The translations under genes were made by a program, and so were the position numbers. From Prolixibacteraceae bacterium (GTDB lineage: Bacteria; Bacteroidota; Bacteroidia; Bacteroidales; Prolixibacteraceae), in contig JAIBEZ010000114.1 of NCBI GenBank assembly GCA_019459485.1, forward strand, positions 41,094 through 105,093: a DNA stretch of 64,000 bases. The letters run 5' to 3'. Shown here in pieces: positions 45,064-53,700 of this stretch. The notes under the pieces were generated by a model that had not been told where the DNA came from, searched no databases, and saw only the letters and a list, made by a program, of their open reading frames with translations. The stretch's first letter is position 1, and the number at the start of each line of letters is the position of its first letter.

Positions 45064-45104
45064 AGCTGGCTGAATTGCTACCTTCGTCTGCTCCTTTTTC
45101 TATA

Positions 45105-46514
45105 TTAATTAATCTCTTTTGCAATCTCCAGTGCCTTTTTCAATGCGCCCAGCTTGTTGTTCACTTCCTGAAGTTCGCTTTCTTCCTGCGAATCGGCCAC
45201 AATGCCGGCGCCTGCCTGATAAAAAAGCGTATTTCCTTTGCTTAGGAATGAACGGATCATTATGGCATGGTTCAAGGTCTGATCAAAACCGAGATAACCG
45301 ATGCATCCGCCATAATAACTGCGGCGCTGGTTTTCGTAGCGATCGATCAGTGTCATGGCCATGTGTTTTGGCGCTCCTGACAAGGTTCCGGCCGGAAACG
45401 AATCGCCCAAAACAGTCACCATATTGGTATTGTCGGGCAATTTTCCTGAAACCTCAGACACCAGATGAATCACATGCGAAAAGTATTGAACCTGTCGGTA
45501 GCTGTCAACCCGAACATCGCTGGCATTGCGGCTCAGGTCGTTGCGGGCCAGATCGACCAGCATCACATGCTCGGCATTTTCTTTCGGATCGGCACACAAA
45601 CGCTCGGCTGAGATGCGGTCTTCGTCGTCGTTTCCGGAGCGCTTAAAAGTACCGGCAATCGGGTTGATGATGGCGCGATCTTTTTTGATTCGAAGTTCAG
45701 CTTCCGGGCTTGAACCGAAAATACGGTACGTTCCGTAATCGAAAAAGAACAAATAAGGTGATGGATTGACTGAGCGCAAAGCCCTGTAAACATTGAATTC
45801 ATCACCTTTGAACCGTTGCGAAAACTGGCGCGAAAGTACGATCTGGAAAACATCGCCACGGAAACAATGTTCCTTGCCTTTGCTCACCATGTATTTGTAC
45901 TCTTCATTGGTGATGTTCGAAACTTCAGATCCAACTGTGTCAAATTGGGTGGGCGAAAAGGTCAGGTTTCGGAGCAGCGATTCAATCTGACCAATTTCTT
46001 TGGTTTCGCCTTCCATCAGATTTTCGATCAGGTAAATCATGTCCTTGTGATGATCGATTGCCACAATGTATTTGTAGAAACAGTATTTCACTTCCGGAAC
46101 AGAATAAGCTTCTTTGGCTTCGGCAGTAATTTCGATCTTCTCGAAATACTTTACCGCATCGTAGCTGATGTAACCAAACAAACCATTTGCAGGCAGGTTT
46201 TCGGTTTGTCCTGACAATTTAAACGACTTGAAAAAAGCATCGAGTTGCTGATCGACTCGACATTCAGCAGAAATGGTTTTGGATAGTTTTTCGCGGCCAT
46301 TGTATTCGACCGATATTTCGCCGGCATCGGCTGTAAAGCAGGCCATTGGCTTGATACAGATAAACGAATAGGCATTCTCGTGTCCATGATAATCAGAACT
46401 TTCGAGCAGAATCGAATTTGGGAACAAATCCCTGAATTTCAGATAGACACTCACCGGGGTTAGTGTGTCGGCAAGTATTTTTTTTACGCTGACTTGTACG
46501 TTGATGTCTTTCAT
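45105..46514 (-). CDS. trpE: Anthranilate synthase component I
   Basis: A 469-residue chorismate-utilising enzyme making anthranilate with TrpG. The Trp feedback-site motif ILLESSDYHG is in the N-terminal domain. The catalytic domain shows FQIVLSRQFSQ, YLFFFDYGTYRIFGSSPEAELRI, PIAGTFKRS, VMLVDLARNDLSR, FSHVIHLVSEVSG and TLSGAPKHMAMTLIDRYE, with YYGGCIGYLGF near the end. It is the first structural gene of the trp operon, 209 bases downstream of the second leader peptide. It should therefore be controlled both by feedback inhibition and by the leader attenuators. Confidence 0.96.
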   Translation of the reverse strand: MKDINVQVSVKKILADTLTPVSVYLKFRDLFPNSILLESSDYHGHENAYSFICIKPMACFTADAGEISVEYNGREKLSKTISAECRVDQQLDAFFKSFKLSGQTENLPANGLFGYISYDAVKYFEKIEITAEAKEAYSVPEVKYCFYKYIVAIDHHKDMIYLIENLMEGETKEIGQIESLLRNLTFSPTQFDTVGSEVSNITNEEYKYMVSKGKEHCFRGDVFQIVLSRQFSQRFKGDEFNVYRALRSVNPSPYLFFFDYGTYRIFGSSPEAELRIKKDRAIINPIAGTFKRSGNDDEDRISAERLCADPKENAEHVMLVDLARNDLSRNASDVRVDSYRQVQYFSHVIHLVSEVSGKLPDNTNMVTVLGDSFPAGTLSGAPKHMAMTLIDRYENQRRSYYGGCIGYLGFDQTLNHAIMIRSFLSKGNTLFYQAGAGIVADSQEESELQEVNNKLGALKKALEIAKEIN

Positions 46515-46552
46515 GTTGTATATTTTGTTTGTTTTTTCAATTTTTAATTTTT

Positions 46553-46629
46553 AACCACATAGGCAAATAGGTCACATAGATTTTCATTTTATTACCTTTT
46601 CTCTATGTGTACTATGTGTCTATGTGGTT
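46553..46629. repeat. Long imperfect inverted repeat before trpE
   Basis: AACCACATAG (46553-46562) pairs with CTATGTGGTT (46620-46629), and the stem continues inwards for about 27 bases with a few mismatches (ACATAG and CTATGT words repeated). It lies in the transcribed trp leader between the second terminator and trpE. Just upstream on the transcript, TTGCCC/GGGCAA (46646-46661) forms a small extra hairpin. Confidence 0.75.
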
Positions 46630-46661
46630 CATTTATATGTAATATTTGCCCTTCAGGGCAA

Positions 46662-46701
46662 CAAAAAAGCGGCTTACCGTGTTCCGATAAGCCGCTTTTT
46701 T
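46662..46701 (-). terminator. Attenuator terminator 2 of the trp leader
   Basis: On the minus strand GCGGCTTA (46695-46688) pairs with TAAGCCGC (46676-46669) across an 11-base loop and is followed by six T. It lies 22 bases beyond the stop of the Trp-rich leader ORF 2. The loop and 3' arm contain CACGGTA (46681-46675), an exact complement of TACCGTG inside leader ORF 2. Confidence 0.85.
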
Positions 46702-46723
46702 GTTCATTTTTTTACAATGATAG

Positions 46724-46792
46724 CTACTTCCTTCCACGGTATTGCGAAAAGTTTCTGTGCCACCACCAAATATTTTTCATCGTAATCATCAT
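46724..46792 (-). CDS. trp leader peptide 2 (22 aa, three consecutive Trp)
   Basis: A 22-codon ORF with ATG at 46792 and TAG at 46724-46726. Its tail reads KNIWWWHRNFSQYRGRK after MMIT-M; alternative in-frame ATGs are at 46789 and 46780. Three TGG codons (46760-46768) stand together. A ribosome stalled there for lack of charged Trp-tRNA would leave TACCGTG (46741-46735) free to pair with the terminator loop. A ribosome running on to the stop would cover it and let the terminator form. This is the layout of classical leader-peptide attenuation and lies upstream of trpE. Too short for standard gene callers. Confidence 0.85.
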   Translation of the reverse strand: MMITMKNIWWWHRNFSQYRGRK

Positions 46793-46805
46793 TCTCAGTT
46801 TAAAA

Positions 46806-46838
46806 TTAAAAAACCTGCTTTTCCGAAAAGAAGCAGGC
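46806..46838 (-). terminator. Attenuator terminator 1 of the trp leader
   Basis: CCTGCTT (46837-46831) pairs with AAGCAGG (46820-46814) around a 10-base loop and is followed by six T on the minus strand. It stands between leader ORF 1 and leader ORF 2. It could alternatively be the terminator of the methyltransferase gene, but the Trp-rich ORF and promoter before it argue for an attenuator. Confidence 0.75.
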
Positions 46839-46877
46839 CTTTGTATTGTTTAAAAATACCAATATGGCTCATACATC

Positions 46878-46937
46878 TTACATTTTAGAAAGAAGACCCC
46901 ACCACGGAAGCCATAATGTATTTGTATTTTGAATCAT
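46878..46937 (-). CDS. trp leader peptide 1 (19 aa, three Trp)
   Basis: A 19-codon ORF from ATG at 46937 to TAA at 46878-46880, reading MIQNTNTLWLPWWGLLSKM. Trp is at positions 9, 12 and 13, a strong excess for such a short peptide. It begins about 19 bases after a candidate promoter -7 element and is followed after about 40 bases by terminator 1. A possible competing stem (GCC...GGC with an AT-rich inner stem, about 46835-46868) touches the base of the terminator, but it is weak. I read it as the first of two tandem Trp-sensing leader peptides. Confidence 0.72.
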   Translation of the reverse strand: MIQNTNTLWLPWWGLLSKM

Positions 46938-46955
46938 GTCTTTAAATTTCTGTTG

Positions 46956-46986
46956 CAAACAAATGCAATTTATAAGAGAATAACAA
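46956..46986 (-). promoter_or_regulatory. Candidate trp operon promoter
   Basis: On the minus strand TTG (46986-46984), 20-base spacer, then TTTGTTTG (46963-46956), which matches TAnnTTTG at 5 of 6 fixed positions. Transcription would begin near 46949, about 12 bases before leader ORF 1 and after the stop of the methyltransferase gene. Confidence 0.5.
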
Positions 46987-47015
46987 GCTTTCAGGAAAGA
47001 AAGTTTTGTGAAATA

Positions 47016-47774
47016 TTAATTTCTGCCGTCAAATGATATTTTCACGACCATAAACATTGAAAGGTGTTTCGAAATTTTGGGCAACCATTTATCGAAAAAC
47101 TTTAACGCCGGATAAGTGAAATCAGGAAGTAATTGTCGTCGTGAAACACCACCGCTAAAAAGGTAGGTGAAAGGATTCAGGTATTCCATACTTTCAATTT
47201 TTAATCCGGGGAATTTTACCTTAAACTTTTCATTATCGCGTACAAACACAATCCAAGGCAAGGCTCCATTGGCTCCTGAAAGTGGCCCTGCTGATGGTAT
47301 CGTCCAACCTCCTTCGGGAATAAAGGGTTCGTGATGGAAATTTTTGTAAATGAACCTTCCCCAAATGCTGTTTGCCGGCTCGATCATTATTATTTTTCCT
47401 CCTTTCATGAGTACCCGGCTCGCTTCCTTTAAAAATTGTTCGCTGTCGGGAATATGGTGCATGGTATCGATCATGAATATTCCTCCCACCGACTGATCTT
47501 TAAAAGGCATCTCCAATGCCGAAAAAGTCATGTCGTTCGATGGCAAATCAATGATGTCGGTACATATTACTTTGGGTTCTATTTCTTTCAAAAAACCTCC
47601 GCCTGAACCAAGTTCAATCACTAGGCCATCGGGGAGATTTTGTATTTCCCGGGTAAATATTGAATACCATTCCTGGTACAATTTTCGTAAAAAATATTTT
47701 TGTTTGATGATTTCGCCATGCGCAATCGACCTTTCAGGAGAATCCAGGGAATGTTCAATTTTATATTTTATCAT
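47016..47774 (-). CDS. Class I SAM-dependent methyltransferase
   Basis: A 252-residue protein with a Rossmann-type methyltransferase domain. The SAM-binding motif I is GLVIELGSGGGFLKEIEP, followed by VICTDIIDLP, the acidic loop, and VGGIFMIDTMHHIPDSEQFLKEASRVLMKGGKIIMIEPA. A C-terminal extension carries the substrate side. The substrate is not evident. I start it at ATG 47774 (MIKYKIEHSLD), 4 bases after the sprA stop; a longer in-frame reading would overlap sprA. It is the last gene of the pdxA-ruvA-sprA unit. Confidence 0.85.
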   Translation of the reverse strand: MIKYKIEHSLDSPERSIAHGEIIKQKYFLRKLYQEWYSIFTREIQNLPDGLVIELGSGGGFLKEIEPKVICTDIIDLPSNDMTFSALEMPFKDQSVGGIFMIDTMHHIPDSEQFLKEASRVLMKGGKIIMIEPANSIWGRFIYKNFHHEPFIPEGGWTIPSAGPLSGANGALPWIVFVRDNEKFKVKFPGLKIESMEYLNPFTYLFSGGVSRRQLLPDFTYPALKFFDKWLPKISKHLSMFMVVKISFDGRN

Positions 47775-47778
47775 CGTT

Positions 47779-50700
47779 TTATTGCGCCAAGGTAAACCGG
47801 AAGCTGACCCCAAAATTGGTATTCGAGGTTTTGAACGAACCTTTGTATGGATTATTTATAATTTTGTCGAAATAAAGTCTCAACTGAAACCGGTCGCTCA
47901 ACATATAATCAGCGGTGGTTTTCAAAGTTACAGAACCCTGTCCCGCAGTTAATTGCTCGTCTTGCTCAACAATCTTGCGCAAAATAGTTTTATTTTTCCT
48001 GAAGGATAAATCGGCCCTTACGTTCAGGTCGTTGGAATAAGCTTTCTGCGATTTCTTTGTCTTGATAATCAAATCCATTCGTGTAAAACGGTAACCAAGT
48101 CCAAACACCATTTCGTTGCTCAAAATTTCGGTAATCTGGTTATTGGCAAAGCTGAGCGCCAGGTTTCTGGATGATTTAAGTTCCACACGGGTTTCAAAAT
48201 CATTGATCCAGGTGATGTCCATATTGATCAGCGGGCTGAATTGTTCTGAGATACTGACCGAATTAATGTCGTTCGGGCCAATAAAATCGCCAAGCGTGTT
48301 CCGCACATAACTAAAACCATCGCCATACAATTTCTCGTCGTAATCGAGATTGGAAATAAATGAACCGACATTGTAGCTCGAACGGTAAGCATGGTTAAAA
48401 CTGAGCGTTTTAAGATACCTTTTCAGAAATTCTGATTGCTGAACCATGCCTTCGTAGGTGACCCTCCAGTTTGGGCGCATGTATTTGATGGAAGGGAACG
48501 GACTTAACGCAACCTTATCGGGAGTTTGCCCGGTGTAGGCTGCAATAAATGCCGGAACCATTACCTGAGGCGAAGTTGGTCCGTAACCAACAGGAAAACC
48601 TGTTAACGGATCCTTGTCTCCGGGATTGTAGCCCGCCAAATTATTCCCTACACGCTGGCCGGCAATACGCTCGGCAATCACAATACGGTAATCTTTTAAG
48701 TTTTGAAATGCTTCGGAGGCCGGAGCATCTGAATTGTTGCCCATTTTACTGAAAGCAGTTTTCATGGTATTGATCGACATGGTGAAATTACCACGAACCG
48801 ATTTGTTTACCGGATCAAACTGATCTCTTGAACTGTCGTAATTGTAAAACTCGGTAGTACGTTCCGAGTAGGTGCGGTTGGCATTTACATCAATTCGCAA
48901 ATCAGGAAAAGGTTCGACGTTTGCGCGGATATTGAATGTTTCGCTGTGCGACATTACAAAAGGTGAATTGAGCGATGTGTCGCGGGTAATCCATCCGTTT
49001 TTAGCAGCTTTGAGCGCAAAATCCTTGTCCTGCCATCCCATCAGGAAGGGAATTCCGGGAGCAACAGATGGCCCTAACACCGACCCTTCAGGGGTGTAAC
49101 TTCCTGAACCAAATACACGCGGAACAGGCATAAAACCTGGCATTACCGTTCCGTCGGTTGATGAATAGCTGAGCGAAATGCTGCGAACACTCATCAAGGC
49201 ACGGGCGCTGTACTGAAGAATTTTCAGTCCCAAATCCTTGTTCTGTTCCACCTTCCCCTTGACAATAAATTTAACACTGGCAACACTTTTTTCAGAAGTA
49301 AAACTTACACGGTTTTCGTTGACCACGGTCATTTCTCCGTCAACTTTAGTCCCGTCTTTGTCAACTGCGGTAACCTCCACATCCTGGGTCTTCAGTTTAT
49401 GAAAAATCGATTTTGGCGTTTTGGCTTTCAGTCTTACATTGTCAACGGTATATTGAACTTCCTTGACTTTGGGTGCGTCCTTTGCCGCAGCATCTCCGGC
49501 TTGTTGCCGCGGTTGTGCTGCCTGACCCGGACGTGGCCTTTGCATACGCTGAGTCTGGCGCGAACTTGTTCCGTATTTCTGGTTAACCTCTTTTAAAAAT
49601 CCGACTTTGTTGTAAAGTGTCACCAAATTGAGCTGTCCGTTCAACTGCATCTGGCGGGAGTTTTCGATTACGTTACCCAAAACAATAGATTTATCGGTAA
49701 CCGGACCGGCCTGCCAGTCATACATACCGCGGTAAGTTGACGAAAGTGAAGTCCAGTCGAGCAATGGCAATTTATTGATGGGAACCATGTACGTTGCATT
49801 CAACATGTGATGGTACAAAGTAGGTCGGCCAAGATTATACAGGTTGGTAAGAATGGAATCCTTCTTCATCTGATAATCATCATCATTACGGTTGATCCGT
49901 CCTTCAGGCTCATCAATTCTGGAAGTATTTTGCGAGGAGAAATCGAACTGAAGACTTCGGGTTAAATTGTAACGCAAATCAAAATACCTGTTCCAGATAA
50001 AATCCTTGTTGAATGTCCGCGGAATAATCATGTTTGGATTCGAGATATTACGGAGCTGAATTTCGTTGTAATGCCTCCAGATATCGGTTCGGAAAGAAAA
50101 TTGCGAAGGCATCGGATAAATATTGAAATCTTTGACCAGACGTAATGCCTTACTATTCAATATTTTGGTCTTTTTGAAAGGTTCGAATGCTTCAGGTCGT
50201 CCGTTAAAATTATAGCTGAATAATCCACGGTAATTCTTATCCAGATTCTGCTCAATGTTGATACTCCTTCTCATTAACTCGTTGTACGAATAGGTGACCG
50301 AAAAATTGGTCGGATCCCAGATCTTTGGTTTTCCTGATTTGCTGCTTTTGTCAATTTTCACATTGGTCAGGTTGAAACTTTTACGTGTTACCAAATCCTG
50401 AGCAAGCTGTTTGATGGAATCGCGTTCCGCTTTTCCACCAGCCATATCCAAGGCATCTTTCATTTTAATATCAGGATCGAGCGGATTGTATTTCGGATTA
50501 CTCTTACTTTCGGAGTAGCCTAAATAGAGTGGAATTCTGACTTGCGCTTTTTCAGGAAAGAATTTGCCGAGTTCGAGGTTGGCCGAAATATCGACTTCAG
50601 TCAGGTCGTCCATGGCGCGTTCGTTCACTTTCTGATCGATGCTTCCAAACCCTGAGCTGCGATGCCTTCCGGCAAAAATCACAGAACCAAGATCGGCCAG

Positions 50701-53700
50701 ACGTGCGGTTACACGACCAGTAGCAGCCCAGCCGCCACCTTCTTCAAAATCAGACAAACGCAATTCGTTGAGCCACATTTCGACAGAACGCGGACCGTAG
50801 TTATTGGCATCGATGTCGTTGTAACGAATACCCACCATCATCACTTCAACATTGCCTAAATTTGGGTTTCCTTTGATTTTTATAGTTCTGATTCCTTCGT
50901 TAACTATGTATTCAGTGGTCATGCTGATGCTTGAACCGGCCTGGCGAAGCTCATCATTTCTTTTCAGTTTGATGTCGGTGAATGCTTCCAGTTTCAAATC
51001 AATTCGGTTGGCATCGGGCCAAACTGCATAACGGTCGGCTTCGTTGTCACTACTGTACAATCCGGGAACTGTAAGCGACAGCGGGATTTCGTATTCGTAA
51101 TAGTTGTTGTAATAATCGGAACCGATTCTAACAAACATTGAAACATCGTTGTCTTTGAGGGGCGAACCGGCAATGCCCTCTGCGTGAACTTCCATCTGAA
51201 GGCGTTTGTAATTGCGGAAATCCATACTGAGGCTCTTGTAGGCAGCACGGGCTTCGCCTTCTTCAAGGTCGATGGCACGTAAAAGTAGCGACTGTTCGTT
51301 CAACTGGCGAAGTTGTGGGTTGGCCGGGTCGATTACCCTTTCGATACCGGGAGGCAACACGTAATTAACCGGCTTGCGGCTTGCATTTTCTTCGATGTTT
51401 ACTGCTGAAATGTCGAATTGAGTGTTTGGGGATAAAGCGCCTAATTTTCCGTCAACATCTTTTGTGTATTTGCGCCAGTCGGCCCGCACCAGATCGAGTG
51501 TGGCAAAACGAAGCACTGTCGGCTCAGAGAATCCTTTCATAAACATCCTCATAAACCGTATGGATTTAAAATCGTTGATAGAACCAATTGCTTCATCGGG
51601 GCTTTTTACCGGAATTTTAAACTGGTACCATTTTACATTTGAAACTGATCCGTCCTTCAGTTTTAAATCTTTTACCTCACGGATATCTGCAATCGAATTC
51701 TTACCGATCACCATGTCTTCGCGCCGGATACTGATTTTGTACTGATAGTAACGTTCGTATTCGTTCAGGGTATTGTCTCCATTGATATCTTCGATGTCGG
51801 GCTGGGTAGATGCAGAAGTCGGATACGACTCAGGCGACATTTCGGCTGTTGGCGAGTTTCCCTGTGGTCCGTTGAAATTTTTGTACCGTTCCATAATTCC
51901 CAACTTTTGCTGATCGTAGTCGGAACCCCGGTAATAATGATAATTATCGCCTGAAGGGTCGGCATTCACTTTTGCCAGTGCATCCTGATTCAGAATATCC
52001 TTCATTGTTTCCAGATAACTCTGGTGAAATACCCTTTCATCATTGTCATTCATACCATTAAATCCAAGATCCTGATACTGCCGGCTTGTCACACTATTGT
52101 CAAACTCCCTCACCAGCGATTGCAGGGTTGAAACCCGTCCCCACAAAGTAGTGTCAACATTGGAAAGTTCGGCTGTGATTGGCAAACCATTTTCGAACGA
52201 TTTCCTCGAATCCTTCAGTACATCTTCCGAAACGTCACCGAGGTTAAAATACAAATCCCCACCGGTTGCCGTTTCCAGAGAGTCGTTTATAAATGGGTCC
52301 ATTACCCAGAATTCGATGAATTCGATGTTGGCTGCCTCGAAGTCACTGGTTTGGATGCTGCGCATAATTCCGGCCCAACGCGATTCAGGGTCGCGCAGTG
52401 TTCCGTCAGCATTCACCCCCTGTGAAAAGCGTGATGGCTCACTGTCATAATTATACGGGCCTCTTTCCTGAGGATAAAAAGCAAGGTCGAAAACCGGAAT
52501 ATTGGTTGGAAGTCCAACAGGTGTTTCCCTGTCGGGGAAAATTTCCTTTTCGTAAATTTCACGAACAAGATGATTCGATTGGAGCTTTTTGTCGTTTTTT
52601 ATATGGTCGGGTGTGGTCGGACTGCTTCTCAGGAAAAGCGGATCGATGATGTACCATGCCAGTTTTCCGCGGTTAAAGCCATAAATATGATCATCGTTGG
52701 TTTCGGCTTCAGGAAACATTGCCTGTTTTTGCGGTGTACTGGCCAATACCCATGCCGAACGGGTTTTTAAATCGATGGAAGTTTTGGTAGCCTCAAAATC
52801 GTCGATGTAAGCAGTTCCGCTTTTTTTAATTACACTGGAGTGTCCCGGAATCAATTGGGCAACTTCACCATCAAACGAAATAGACGATGGCGCTTTGGTG
52901 GAATAAAAAGGCAGTTTATCAATCAGTTTGGTCAGCAACAATGATTCATTTGAAAATGATGCATCTAAACCGAGCATTGTATTCGATATTGGATCGTCGC
53001 CGTAGTTCACTTTCTGTGTCAATGGTCGTTCCTGCATGTGCAAAACTGTGGCTCCCAAATTAAAGCGGTCGCTGAAAGCATAGTTCGCATGAGCGCCAAG
53101 CATGGTTTTCCGCTGCATGCTGAACAAATCCTGGCTTTCAGTAGAAACAGAAATCGGTGTGCCCGACTCAAGCAATCCTGAATTAATAATCTTTACAATT
53201 CCTGAAGTGTAATCAACTGTATAGTCGATGTTCTCGGTAAGGGCGCGACCTCCGGAAGTTACTTTTACCGAACCGCGGGCAAGGTTCTGCGAACCAACCA
53301 TGATTTCGGAACTTGAAGACCCTTTGTATGAACCTTTTAATTTGAATTTATTGTGTTCGGCATCCTGCTCGGCAACAGTTCTTGTTGAATCGTACAATGT
53401 TGAATAAACATATTTGCTGATCAAAGAAGGATCGCCAATGGAATCGGCAAGGTGTTTCCCGAAAGGTTCGAGCACCGGGAAAATAATTTTTCCGGAAGAT
53501 GAGTTTACAGTGATGCCTTCCACGTAATCGAACACTCCGTCGCGCATCACATCGAGTTGTGAATTCAGTTTGTCAAGGTTCAGCACATTCAGTAAAATAT
53601 GTCCGTCCAACCTTCCTTCAGGTAAATAATTAATGTATGTTCCGGTTTGGTCATTCTGGTACATGATATCGAGCACAAACTCTTCATTGGTCAACTGATA

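Noticed and set aside
45119..45646. 175-codon open frame on the plus strand inside trpE
   Set aside because: It is antisense to a complete, motif-rich trpE; its translation is low-complexity Arg/Pro/Cys text with no family resemblance.
46806..46838. Hairpin read only as terminator of the methyltransferase gene
   Set aside because: It lies about 180 bases past that stop codon and after a promoter candidate and a Trp-rich ORF; the attenuator reading explains more, though a double role remains possible.
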